From Urophycis tenuis (lineage: Eukaryota; Chordata; Actinopteri; Gadiformes; Phycidae), in contig JAXIVH010000241.1 of NCBI GenBank assembly GCA_036785325.1, positions 1-64,000 of the forward strand: a DNA stretch of 64,000 nucleotides, given 5' to 3'. A program made the translations under genes and the position numbers. Positions 52,203 through 62,675 of this stretch are shown here, in pieces (the first letter of the stretch is position 1; each line of letters begins with the position of its first letter). The notes below the pieces were generated by a model. It searched no databases. It had not been told where the DNA came from and was given only the letters and a program-made list of their open reading frames with translations.

Positions 52203-55200
52203 CTCACCCTCCTCTCATCCTCGCTGGCTGCAGAGAAGAACCAGGTTCTGTGTTTCTTGCTGAAGTGGACAATCTTGAAGGGGAACACATTACTGGAGGT
52301 GGTCTCCTCTGCAGCACGCATCACCCTGGAACACATTAGATAATGTGGGATTATATCATCCATATTACATCAATCAGATTATATCATCCATATTACATCA
52401 ATTAGATTATATCATCCATATTACATCAATCAGATTATATCATCCATATTACATCAATTAGATTATATCATCCATATTACATCAATCAGATTATATCATC
52501 CATATTACATCAATTAGATTATATCATCCATATTACATCAATTAGATTATATCATCCATATTACATCAATCAGATTATATCATCCATATTACATCAATTA
52601 GATTATATCATCCATATTACATCAATTAGATTATATCATCCATATTACATCAATCAGATTATATCATCCATATTACATCAATTAGATTATATCATCCATA
52701 TTACATCAATTAGATTATATCATCCATATTACATCAATTAGATTATATCATCCATATTACATCAATCAGATTATATCATCCATATTACATCAATTAGATT
52801 ATATCATCCATATTACATCAATCAGATTATATCATCCATATTACATCAATTAGATTATATCATCCATATTACATCAATCAGATTATATCATCCATATTAC
52901 ATCAATCAGATTATATCATCCATATTACATCAATCAGATTATATCATCCATATTACATCAATCAGATTACATCAATTAGATTATATCATCCATATTACAT
53001 CAATCATATTATATCATCAATATTACATCAATCAAATTACATCATCCATATTAAATCAATCAGATTATATCATCCATATTACATCAATCAGATTATATCA
53101 TCCATATTACATCAATCAGATTACATCATCCATATTACATCAATCAGATTATATCATCCATATTACATCAATCAGATTACATCAATTATATTATATCATC
53201 CATATTACATCAATCAGATTATATCATCCATATTACATCAATCAGATTATATCATCCATATTACATCAATCAGATTACATCTATCAGATTATATCATCCA
53301 TATTACATCAATCAGATTATATCATCCATATTACATCAATCATATTATATCATCCATATTATAACAATCACATTACATCAATCAGATTATATCATCCATA
53401 TTACATCAATCAGATTATATCATCCATATTACATCAATCAGATTATATCATCCATATTACATCAATCAGATGATATCATCCATATTACATCAATCAAATT
53501 ATATCATCCACATTATATCAATCAGATTATATCATCCAAATTATATCAATCAGATTATAGGATCCAGTTGATATCAATCATACTATATAAAGGACAGTTT
53601 ATCTCAAACAATTATGTAATTTAGGTTAGATTATATCTACCGCATTATATAAAATAGGATAGTTTCAAGTCTCAATTACATTAAGATTATCAGACAAGGC
53701 AAATCATAGCAACCACGGTGATGAAAAACAAGCCACGTGTCTTAAGATTAGCAGCACCTCACGGCCAGAGCAGCTGCCTGCCTGCCACTCTCAGGAACTG
53801 AAAGCTCAAATGAAACTCAAGGTGAATGTGGTGCGGCAGGAGAAACATCACATCCTCAGACCAAGGAAGTCCCGATAGTGTCTTAGTGTTTCTTAGGAAC
53901 CTTGTCTTCCTAGATAATCGCATCACTTCCTGTGAGTCAGATGAGTCAATGGGCCTGATAATGTGACAGCATGACACAATATTTACAAAACAGGAAGGAA
54001 CAGGGAGAGATGCTAACCTGTTGTAGCCCTTGAGGGAGGGATGCTAACCTGTTGTAGCCATTGAGGGAGAGATGCTAACCTGTTGTAGCTGTTGAGGGAG
54101 AGATGCTAATCTGTTGTAGCCATTGAGGGAGAGATGCTAACCTGTTGTAGCCGTTGAGTGAGAGATGCTAACCTGTTGTAGCCCTTGAGGGAGGGATGCG
54201 TATTTACGAATCCTACTATGGCCACGCCAAGTCCCGCCCTATGCCTACGCCTGATTGGCTGAGCTCAATGAGTGCCGCGTAGCTAATCTGAGGTAAACTA
54301 ACTACTGTTCTTTTCAGTCATGTTGATTTGTTGATTTGCTTTTTATCATCTTGTTTACGTTGTAGTGTACAGTATGTTGTGTGTGGCGTCTTAAGCTGCG
54401 CTGGAACTTTGAATTTCCCCTTGGGGATCAATAAAGTATCTATCTATCTATCTAAAACCTGAATTATTATTTTATTTTATATTATTGTGTTAAATGTTCC
54501 AAATGTAAAGCACTTTGAGCTGCATTCTGTGTATGATATGATATATCATACAAATAAAGCTTATTAATACTAATAATTCAACTGTAGTCAATCAACATTA
54601 ATGGCACGTATGTGTCAAAGACGTTTTGTTTAATGTATGCATGTATTCAACATAACCTGTACAATAGAGGCTATGTATAGGACAGGAATTTTGTCATCAA
54701 CATTATGGTGTATCTGTGAGTGGTTATTAGCCTACTGATCTATTCCTTGCGTGTCAATAAGGCAATAACAACAACGATGCGGACACGATGCGGAATAGCA
54801 GAGTGCAGTGGCGTGTACACAAATGCGTATCATCTGTTTCGCGAACACAAATTTGTTTCGGTGTAACGTTGCGGACACGCGGAATATGCTTCCTCATTGA
54901 GCTCAGCCAATCAGGTGTAGGCATAGGGCGGGACTTGGCGTGGCCATAGTAGGATTCGTAAATACGCGGGAGGGATGCTAACCTGTTGTAGCGGTTGAGG
55001 GAGAGATGCTAACCTGTTGTAGCCATTGAGGGAGGGATGCTAACCTATTGTAGCCGTTGAGGGAGGGATGCTAACCTGTTGTAGCCGTTGAGGGAGGGAT
55101 GCTAACCTGTTGTAGCCGTTGAGGGAGAGATGCTAACCTGTTGTAGCCGTTGAGGGAGAGATAATAACCTGTTGTAACCATTGAGGGAGAGATGCTAATC

Positions 55201-56650
55201 TGTTGTAGCCATCAAGGGAGAGATGCTAACCTGTTGTGACTGTTGGGTGAGAGATGCTAACCTGTTGTAGCCCTTGAGGGAGGGATGCTAATCTGTTGTA
55301 GCGGTTGAGGGAGAGATGCTAACCTGTTGTAGCCATTGAGGGAGGGATGCTAACCTATTGTAGCCGTTGAGGGAGGGATGCTAACCTGTTGTAGCCGTAG
55401 AGGGAGGGATGCTAACCTGTTGTAGCCGTTGAGGGAGAGATGCTAACCTGTTGTAGCCCTTGAGGGAGGGATGCTAACCTGTTGTAGCGGTTGAGGGAGA
55501 GATGCTAACCTGTTGTAGCCATTGAGGGAGGGATGCTAACCTATTGTAGCCGTTGAGGGAGAGCTGCTAACCTGTTGTGACTGTTGAGGGAGAGATGCTA
55601 ACCTGTTGTAGCCGTTGAGGGAGAGATGCTAACCTGTTGTAGCCCTTGAGGGAGGGATGCTAACCTGTTGTAGCGGTTGAGGGAGAGATGCTAACCTGTT
55701 GTAGCCATTGAGGGAGGGATGCTAACCTATTGTAGCCGTTGAGGGAGAGCTGCTAACCTGTTGTGACTGTTGAGGGAGAGATGCTAACCTGTTGTAGCCG
55801 TTCAGGGAGAGATGCTAACCTGTTGTAGTCATTGAGGGAGAGATGCTAACCTGCTGTAGCCGTTGAGGGAGAGATGCTTACCTGTGGTAGCCATTGAGGG
55901 AGAGATGCTAACCTGTTGTAACCGTTGAGGGAGAGATGCTAACCTGTTGTAGCTCTTGAGGGGGGGATGCTAACCTGTTGTAGCGGTTGAGGGAGAGATG
56001 CTAACCTGTTGTAGCCATTGAGGGAGGGATGCTAACCTATTGTAGCCGTTGAGGGAGGGATGCTAACCTGTTGTAGCCATTGAGGGAGGGATGCTAACCT
56101 GTTGTAGCCGTTGAGGGAGAGATGCTAACCTGCTGTAGCCGTTGAGGGAGAGATGCTAACCTGTTGTAGCCATCGAGGGAGAGCTGCTAACCTGTTGTGA
56201 CTGTTGAGGGAGGGATGCTAACCTGTTGTAGCCGTTGAGGGAGAAGGCTCCCTGGGGAGCAGCGGAGGTGCTGGTCTTGAAGTAGTAGACACAACCCTTG
56301 TGGAGGATGATGTACCGCAGAGGCCCTGAGGAGAGAAGGAGAAGAGGAGGATAAGAAGAAAGGGAGATGGAGGAGGAGGAGGAGGAGGAGGGAGGAGAGA
56401 GGATAAGGAGAGAGGATGAGGAGAGCAGATGAGATGACAAATGCAGAAGCACACATTGTCTTTGATTTCACTAATGTTGGCTTTACCAACAGATAAAACT
56501 ACAAAGCTGCTCACACTTCATCAGGCTGAACTGGCTGCCTCCCTTCTTGTGCAGGTAGCCACAGGTGGACACGCCCCCGGGCATGGTGAGTAGGTTCTGG
56601 GCCCCGATGGCTCGCATGGGGGCCGGCCAACACGGCTCCAGAGAAGCCAT
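39609..56650 (-). CDS. SH3BP2: SH3BP2 (3BP2) adaptor protein, with exons 3-11 present twice
   Basis: Twelve coding exons give 602 codons plus stop if one copy of the duplicated block is used and the large exon is taken as 778 bases. SH3BP2 is a cytoplasmic adaptor that links Syk/Src-family kinases, Vav and PLC-gamma in leukocytes and osteoclasts and is degraded through tankyrase. The N-terminus (AIGAQNLLTMPGGV) leads into a PH domain (GYLHKKGG, PLRYIILHKGCVYYF, FPFKIVHFSKKHRTWFF), then acidic Tyr motifs (DDYMEEDDD, DDEDYVKP), a proline-rich SH3-binding region (PPPAYPPPPVP), DSDEDYEN, and a C-terminal SH2 domain (GLYGIRNS, VLVVWD, ALIEHYHTHPLP). As assembled, exon 11 (phase 0) would meet the second exon 3 (which needs two bases), so the doubled order cannot be translated straight through. 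Confidence 0.95.
39764..41345 (-). mobile_element. L2-like LINE, 5'-truncated, in the last SH3BP2 intron
   Basis: On minus it encodes the reverse transcriptase core: NYRPISNLPFIAKIVEK, SGFLPHHSTETALIRV, LDLSAAFDTVDH, the YADD active site (YHSYADDTQIYL), and the C-terminal part WMNQNFLQLNQDKTEVIVFG...LITGLPQKS-like region. One in-frame TAG at about 40,745 separates the two long frames. The 3' end shows TATACAAAT-like and TTGCCTTGCC repeats, typical of L2 relatives. No endonuclease domain is present. The copy in block B is cut by the gap at 47,001. Confidence 0.85.
41305..41343. repeat. Perfect 16-bp hairpin at the 5' end of the LINE
   Basis: Arms at 41,305-41,320 (TTTTTTAGGAGTGGCT) and 41,328-41,343 are exact inverse complements around a 7-base loop. 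The LINE similarity ends here. The same hairpin is in copy B at about 47,249-47,287. Confidence 0.9.
41575..42655. mobile_element. Inverted-repeat element interrupted by a LINE tail
   Basis: The left arm from 41,579 (CAGCCATGATGTTTG) is matched in inverse orientation by the right arm ending at about 42,640. Shared inner blocks include GACATCCATTATATTCCA and CAGTGTTTGGCAGC. Between the arms, 41,760-42,370 is the 3' part of a plus-strand LINE: WWNELPVRTAESLPVFQKRL in frame, then the TCGCTTTGGATAAAAGC tail and (AATGTA)n. Copy B has the same structure at about 47,520-48,600. Confidence 0.6.
42845..42889. repeat. (CA)n tract upstream of SH3BP2 exon 10
   Basis: About 22 CA units in copy A and about 45 in copy B (48,789-48,870). 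The length difference is what one expects of two alleles. Confidence 0.9.
43384..43705. repeat. 35-bp minisatellite in SH3BP2 intron 7
   Basis: About nine units of GTTACCTAGCTGTGTGC followed by TAACAATAACAGAAGCAY. Copy B (49,363-49,690) has the same array with different unit variants. Confidence 0.95.
44560..44745. repeat. 32-bp AAGTAACAGGAAGAAAACAG array
   Basis: About five units before the proline-rich exon in copy A, repeated at 50,540-50,725 in copy B. Confidence 0.85.
45920..45970. repeat. (CT)n(TA)n microsatellite; (CT)n only in copy B
   Basis: Copy A has (CT)9 followed by (TA)n; copy B (51,901-51,971) has (CT)35 with no TA part. This is another allele-like difference between otherwise near-identical blocks. 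Confidence 0.9.
46316..46801. repeat. 28-bp AT-rich minisatellite, copy A (truncated by gap)
   Basis: Units of ATTAGATTATATCATCC followed by ATATTACATCA begin 7 bases beyond the SH3BP2 exon 3 acceptor and run into the N gap. Confidence 0.95.
46802..47001. other. Assembly gap (200 N)
   Basis: Exactly 200 N bases. The left side is the 28-bp array and the right side starts in the middle of the L2 reverse transcriptase, so the two contig ends are unrelated in sequence context. Confidence 1.
47002..52970. repeat. Duplicated block B (near-identical to 41,058-46,801)
   Basis: Collinear copy of 41,058-46,801 including introns, transposons and exons. The differences I noticed are scattered single bases and microsatellite lengths. 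It includes the LINE 5' portion, the inverted-repeat element and SH3BP2 exons 11 to 3. Confidence 0.95.
47368..52325 (-). other. SH3BP2: SH3BP2 exons 3-11, copy B (next to the 5' exons)
   Basis: Segments: 52325-52208, 52065-51998, 51135-51050, 50924-50853, 50521-49743, 49323-49206, 49102-49047, 48766-48691 and 47427-47368. Apart from the fifth, the proline-rich exon, lengths equal those of copy A. That exon is 779 bases here. One G-tract (at about 50,409) is one base too long, which breaks the frame, while the other two tracts are in frame. Confidence 0.9.
52335..53600. repeat. 28-bp AT-rich minisatellite, copy B (complete)
   Basis: About 44 units of the same 28-bp repeat, decaying into irregular units by 53,560. 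It is followed by unique intron sequence to 54,000 with no exon. Confidence 0.95.
54010..56235. repeat. 31-bp minisatellite made of the SH3BP2 exon 2 donor
   Basis: About 47 units of GTTGAGGGAGAGATGC followed by TAACCTGTTGTAGCC. On minus each reads CTCCCTCAACGGCTACAACAG|GTTAGCAT, that is, the last 20 or so coding bases of exon 2 plus its donor. The final unit is the real exon end at 56,223. A 770-bp transposon interrupts the array. Confidence 0.95.
54189..54976. mobile_element. 770-bp DNA transposon with long TIRs and 9-bp target duplication
   Basis: Element 54,198-54,967 has inverted termini of about 78 bp beginning GCGTATTTACGAATCC. The 9-bp GGGAGGGAT is duplicated at 54,189-54,197 and 54,968-54,976. 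Long TIRs plus a 9-bp target suggest a Mutator-like (MULE) non-autonomous element. Inside are two LINE 3' tails: CTTGGGGATCAATAAAGTAT with (CTAT)n at about 54,418-54,455, and AAGCACTTTGAGCTGCATT to ACAAATAAAGC at about 54,508-54,567. No transposase is encoded. Confidence 0.8.
56223..56650 (-). other. SH3BP2: SH3BP2 coding exons 1-2
   Basis: Exon 1 coding 56,650-56,515: start ATG, AIGAQNLLTMPGGV, first PH strand GYLHKKGG. The GTGAGC donor is used so that T plus GG makes the Trp of KWPLR. Exon 2 is 56,325-56,223 (YIILHKGCVYYFKTSTSAA, ending GYNR). Its donor CAG|GTTAGC is the seed of the 31-bp array that follows in the intron. Confidence 0.93.
56335..56400. repeat. (GGA)n-rich tract
   Basis: AGGAGGAGGAGG repeats between SH3BP2 coding exons 1 and 2. 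Confidence 0.8.
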
Positions 56651-56659
56651 GGATCTGTA

Positions 56660-56865
56660 AGGGGGAGTGGAAGAAGAGGAAGAAGCAGGGGAGGAGGAGG
56701 AGGAGGAGGAGGGGGAGGAGGTGGGTGCAGAGAGGAGGACGGGGGGGGGGGGGGGGAGAGGGTGGACAAAGGAGGACAGGGACGACGAGACAGGAGCAGA
56801 GGGGAGGAGAGGAGATGTACACAAGACAAGGAAAGGAGGAGAGAGGAAGGAGAGCAGACAGGAAG
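56660..56865. repeat. GA/GGA-rich purine tract upstream of the SH3BP2 start
   Basis: GAGGAGGAGG and poly-G runs. On the transcribed strand these form the long pyrimidine tract before the coding exon 1 acceptor (CTTACAG at 56,658-56,652). Confidence 0.8.
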
Positions 56866-57370
56866 AAAGGGGTCTGTTAGGTCTTCATGGTGTATTAGGA
56901 TTGGGAGAGAGATGTTCCAGCAGATTATGGACATGGAAGGAGCTCTTCCTCTGCTCCACAGAAGGCAAGGGACAAAAAAAGGAAATGTCAACAAAGCCCT
57001 GGAGGCTGATCTTTGAGGCCTTCAGTAAACACATGTAATTACAGGAGATGGGGGAGGGGGGGGGGGGGGGGTCAACGAGGCAAACAAAAAGAAACATTTT
57101 CACCTTTACGGTGTACATTCCCTCTCAGCGGTGTGTTTCATGGTCTCTCTACCGGAGAGAGAGCCAGACCGCACCAAGTCTCTCTCACCGCGGGGGGAGA
57201 CAAAGGGAGTGTCCGTGAGAACATGTGAGCGGCAGCCTGCGCCCCGTGGCGTGTTCCATACGTTCAGACACGTCTGGAACACGTCTCGTCTTAGTTCTCG
57301 TCAGCGTTCGCTCATTACACCATCTTCATCCTCCCCATCACACACTTCACTGTGACGCCCGTCGATATAG

Positions 57371-57422
57371 ATGTGTGTGTGTGGGTGTGGGTGTGGTCTG
57401 TGTGTGTGTATGTGTGTGTGTG

Positions 57423-57470
<48 letters not shown>

Positions 57471-57484
57471 TGTGGTCTGTGTGT

Positions 57485-57523
<39 letters not shown>

Positions 57524-57531
57524 TGTGTGTG

Positions 57532-57592
<61 letters not shown>
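57371..57592. repeat. (TG)n microsatellite with GGTCTG interruptions
   Basis: Long TG array with a higher-order pattern (TGTGGTCTGTGTG). The following 57,600-58,300 is unique DNA with no recognised exon. Confidence 0.95.
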
Positions 57593-57593
<1 letters not shown>

Positions 57594-57744
57594 GAGGGGG
57601 GACTATTCAGTTGGTGAATCTACAACCTCGCCGCTAGATGCCATTCAATCCTAAACACTGCACCTTTAAGTAGCATTAGTCATTTGGCAACGGCTAACCT
57701 TCTCTAGCACCACAACACGGAGGGGGTAACCAATACAGTGCGGC

Positions 57745-57832
57745 AGTAGCCGCTCTGGGCAGAGCAGGTGGACAGAGAGGGTCGTCCACTAACCGTAGGG
57801 TCGGCGGTTCGATCCCCTTGATCGATCTCATG
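57745..57832 (+). mobile_element. tRNA-derived repeat fragment with B box
   Basis: GCAGAGCAGGTGG and GGCGGTTCGATCCCC resemble A- and B-box elements. The flanks do not pair as an acceptor stem, so it is read as a SINE-like fragment. Confidence 0.4.
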
Positions 57833-58304
57833 TCGAAGCCCACAAAGGTACTGAGTGTACTACAGTGGTATTACAGTGGTACTACAGTGTATTACAGTAA
57901 TAATTAAACAGCAATAGTACTGAGGGTCTGGGCTATAGTCATACTGTAACAACAGTAATACTGTCACTACAGTCTAAAGTAACGCCACACTGAGGATGTG
58001 TGCATCAGAGGAGCTCAGTGCTGCCTACCTCCTGGTCAGTCTGAGGCCTTCACACATACTGGTAGTAGAGAGCAGAGACACCGTGTCCACGTTGGGGGTG
58101 GTCCAGTCTGCCCTCCGGTCTGTCCTCCGGTCTCCTGTCTCGTCCATCAGGACTCGTCTGCCAGACTCTGAGTCCACCACAGGGGGGGTCTACCCCCTCG
58201 ATCCGAAAAAGTGCAAGCCCTCTGAGTAGCGGTGCCGGCTGGAGACTGGTTCTGGACCCAGGAATGCCCCGGTCGCTCCCCCGGCCCTACCTCTCCTCCT
58301 CTAC

Positions 58305-58800
<496 letters not shown>

Positions 58801-59058
58801 ACGGAGAGACAGAGAGTTTTGTTAAGTTTGTTTCTGTTTGTTTATTCAGGCGACGTTACTTGAGTTAAGTTCCTGGTGTTTACCGAGGAAACGGGAGCCT
58901 GGAGATAAGGGGAGGAGGGACGCAGAGGGTGAGAGGGGGGGGAGAGAGAGGGGCGAGGCGAAAGTAAGGAAACTGGAAAGTGTGTGTATGCAGTGGTCAG
59001 CAGGGTAATGCTCTGTGTGTGTTTGTTTGTTTTTTAGGTGTGTGGGTCTGGTTATGTT

Positions 59059-59059
<1 letters not shown>

Positions 59060-59100
<41 letters not shown>

Positions 59101-59405
59101 TGTATGATATGTGTCTGTCACTCAGTTAAGCTAGGCTAAGACTGGACTTAAACTCTCTGTTTGCCAAAAAGGGAAGCTTTTGTAAGAGCGGCTGTTTTGA
59201 GAGTCAACACACTTCCTCACACGCACACACACACACAAACCCACACCACACATGCTGCTATACCATCACTTCCTGTGGCCATATATGGATTTTACCTGTC
59301 AACAAGAATCACTTTACACAGTTCTCTTAATGTGGAAAGCTGCAAACTAGCATCTCGTGCTCTCTGTCCTTCACACACACACACACACACACACACGAGG
59401 ATGAG

Positions 59406-59475
<70 letters not shown>
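59060..59475. repeat. (TG)n and (CA)n microsatellites
   Basis: TG tract at about 59,062-59,098; CA tracts at about 59,374-59,396 and 59,408-59,474, with unique DNA between. Confidence 0.9.
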
Positions 59476-59478
<3 letters not shown>

Positions 59479-59569
59479 GAAGAGAAGTATAGCTGTCCAG
59501 TTCAGCTGCGACTAAACATTTCCTGTCCTGAATCCTCTTAAATTCACCTACTTTTAAACGCAAATTTAC

Positions 59570-59740
59570 ATTTAGGGCATTCAGCAGACGCTTTTATCCA
59601 AAGCGACTTACAAAGAGTACATATGTCAGAAGAAGGTGAAACATTTCATTGCTGCTAATACAGTAAGAAAGTCACCAGAACAAGTTTCAAGCATTTCAAC
59701 CACTAGTTACTTTATAGCAGGTATTTGACACTTTAAACCT
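59570..59740 (-). mobile_element. LINE 3' tail (TCGCTTTGGATAAAAGC family), inverse copy
   Basis: Reverse complement of the tail described at 38,630, starting ACATTTAGGGCATTCAGC and running to GAACAAGTTTCAAGC. Confidence 0.75.
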
Positions 59741-59849
59741 TAAATGTACCCGACTGTGCACGATGCACCGCTCACACAGACGTGGTGATACATAACGCTA
59801 TGCTCTCAGCCCCGCGGCGGCGGTAAGGAAGAAGGAGCGCTGGACTTAC

Positions 59850-60400
59850 GTGAGGTGTCTCTGCCTGTGAACACACATTCTACTATCTGGAGATCAGGGC
59901 CGTCTTCCTCACACGCCGGGCAGACCCGAGCACTCGAGCCCCGCACCGCCCACCATGATGACCCCCACCGGCCGGGGAGGACGGGGCAGACCCGGTCACG
60001 GGGGAGACGGACGGACGGACGGACGGACGGACGGACGAATGGATGGATGAGTGGATGAGTGGATGGATGAGTGGATGGATGAATTAATGGATGGCTGGAA
60101 GGAGAGATGGCGCGGAGTGCAGAAGGAGGGCCAGGAGCGCGAGGAGAGACCGAGGGAGGTGGCCGAAGGAGGTGGCCGAAGGAGGTGGCCGAGGGAGGTC
60201 AGAACAATGGAGGAGCTGAGTGAAGGTTCGAGGGGGTTGGCCCACAGCCAACACAGTGATCTCCAGCCGCGTGGAGCCGGACAACAGAGCCGCGCGGCGT
60301 GGAAGCTGTGGATTTATCTCAGACCGAAACGCGGTGAAACGGTGAGTGCTGCCTGAAGGGGCGGAGCCGGCAGCCCAGACGCGGCTGCTGATTGGCTGTG
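59850..60400 (-). promoter_or_regulatory. SH3BP2: Possible SH3BP2 5' UTR exon and CpG-rich promoter
   Basis: CpG-rich DNA with a strong donor on minus at 59,850/59,849 (CCTCAC|GTAAGTCC). An upstream non-coding exon here would splice to the acceptor just before the SH3BP2 start ATG. A (GGAC)n run lies at 60,009-60,037. Inferred; no transcript evidence. Confidence 0.4.
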
Positions 60401-60419
60401 TGACTTCATACTTCCTCAG

Positions 60420-60605
60420 AAACGCACACACACACACACACACGCACACATACAGGAAGCAGGGGTACTTTCCAGCACCCCTCTGTTTAACAATAGAGAG
60501 GTTGCACTCACATAAACACACATACACAATGTACACACACACACACACACACACACATTTCAACAATGACCCAAACATGCACACACACACACACACACAC
60601 CAATG
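60420..60605. repeat. Clustered (CA)n tracts
   Basis: Three short CA tracts. Frames through them are artefacts. Confidence 0.9.
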
Positions 60606-60829
60606 ACCTGATAGTCTTAATGGCTATTATTAATTAATAATATGTGATGTATTCATAGTTTATAGCATGTCTGATAACGGTATGTAAACACACAATAAAT
60701 CCTAATAAAATAAATCATAAATACGCCTCTAAAAACATGAACCCTGCCTGTACATGTGTTTGTTTCCATTGTAAATACACGATGGAATTGACCGAATCAT
60801 ATGGCGTGGAGGGTGATGTCAGTCCATCT

Positions 60830-61225
60830 CAACCAACGGCCACCTGCCCACTGAGGCCCTCTCGTTAGCAGTGTCTGGGACTGCCTCCTTCTCAGTCTGT
60901 CCTCTTCTGAGGTGTCTGGATGGTGGAACAAGCTTCCTAACCACCTAGCTCTCTCACTTAAGCTAGCGACCATATGGTCTTCAGAATCCTCCACAGTGAA
61001 CATCTCAGACTTGTACTTTGTATCATGCTGTGTTGTCATGTACTGCCACTAACATGAATGAAGAGGATAATACTAGATTCTTTTCTTTAAGATAGGGGTT
61101 ACACTACGTACAGATAGTACATATTACAGCTACACATGTTTGCAATGTTAATTGTATGCTTTGGAGCTTTAATTGTAAGTTGCTTTGGATAAAAAGCATC
61201 TGCTAAATGGCTAAATGCTGTGTGC
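60830..61225 (+). mobile_element. Diverged LINE 3' end
   Basis: Contains a remnant of the reverse transcriptase C-terminus (GGTGGAACAAGCTTCC) and the tail TTGCTTTGGATAAAAAGC and ATCTGCTAAATGGC. It is an older copy of the family seen at 41,760-42,370. Confidence 0.6.
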
Positions 61226-61437
61226 GTTGGTGTAGTGTAGTTAGCTTTCTGAGTTTACACGTCAGAGTATAATGAGTTTAAATCCAGTTTAAAAAAACGA
61301 CACCTGAGTATCAGAGAGAATGAAGCGGTTTACGGGTCCAAAGTACCGAGTTTAAAAACTGAAACTCCAGCATTCTTCTGAACCACTAATGGCAGTTCAG
61401 CGCTGGCCGGCATGAGGCCCGCCCTGCCCCACAGCTC

Positions 61438-61533
61438 AGGCGTTTACCACTCTAATTAAACAATGCCCCTTTAAGAACTCCACAGGCGTTTACCACTCTA
61501 ATTAAACAATCCCCCTTTAAGAACTCCACCGCA
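61438..61533. repeat. 48-bp direct duplication
   Basis: CAGGCGTTTACCACTCTAAT through CTTTAAGAACTCCA occurs twice in tandem with one or two differences. Confidence 0.9.
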
Positions 61534-61924
61534 TTTAACAATGTCATGAAGCGCACTTCAAACACAGCAACCAGACAACACACCAGACGAGTCCCGCGTC
61601 CAAGTGAAGACCAACGCCAGGTCGAGACCAGACCAGCCTTCTGCTTCCCATTCAGGCTCTCAGCAACACTCACACGCACATCACACACACACGTCACGCT
61701 GAACCTCATGAGAACGGCGGACGGCGTTGTGATGACGAAACGCTGCATCTTACCCCTACAGCGCGGCCGGAGGCGTGCTGGTGCGACACGGCTGCTGCTC
61801 CCTTCACTTCCTGCTGGGTCGCTCACTGTGCACACGCTCGCTACGTCCTGGCTGCTCACTGTGAAGGGACACTGCAGCCCCAGCAGACTGAACACAGAAC
61901 GCCACACACACACACAGCTGTGCC

Positions 61925-62225
61925 ACGCGCAGGGAGAGACAGACAGGCAGGCTGACACAGACAGACAAGACAGGCAGATGGGGAGGCAGGCAGGCAGACA
62001 GACAGATGGACAGACAGGCAGAAAAAAAAACATGCAGACAGACAGACAGACAGACAGACAGAGAGGTAGACAGACACAGGCAGACAGACAGACAAACAGA
62101 CACACAGACCCATCCAAACCACAGACGGACGCGCAACCAGACACGCAGACACTCAGACAGACCCACCCCTGCAGACCACAGACAGACAGGCCAAACCCAA
62201 CGACAGGAGGAAGCACAGACAGGCA
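61925..62225. repeat. (CAGA)n-rich region
   Basis: Degenerate CAGACAGA repeats over 300 bp. Unique sequence follows from 62,230 to 62,670 with no recognised exon. Confidence 0.9.
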
Positions 62226-62675
62226 ACTAAAACTAAAACTACCACTGTATACAGTAGTCATTGTACCAGCGACTGCAGAGCTGCTGCCGTGACGAACAGG
62301 CATACGTCGCATGGAAACACGCTGTTCAGTTAAATACCTTCTCCTCTAAACCGCCGGTTCCCGGAGACGCCTTCGGTCGTCTCCCCCCACCCTAGCAGGA
62401 GGTTCACTGCCCAGCGCGGACCCTCAGACATGGACCCCCGCCACACAGACACCTCCCCACACTGTAGCTCCACTCTCCGCCCACTCTGACTAGTTCAACA
62501 CCCAGGGAAACGTTCCCCTCAGAGTCCCCGCTCTGCCCCTCCCCTGAACCTCGCCGCTCCTCGCTGTGGAGACGGGGAAGTTCTCATCAGGATGGCGTTC
62601 CCCAGTGCTACTGTTGTTCCCCCTATCCGTGGCCCGGCGCCATGGGGACTGCTGGCCATGAGACAGGCACTGAGG

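Noticed and set aside
41424..52325. A true tandem duplication giving a double-PH/SH2 protein
   Set aside because: The phases of exon 11 and the second exon 3 do not match, and the N gap and allele-like differences point to an assembly artefact.
57745..57832. A second tRNA gene
   Set aside because: Only box-like motifs are present; no cloverleaf could be drawn.
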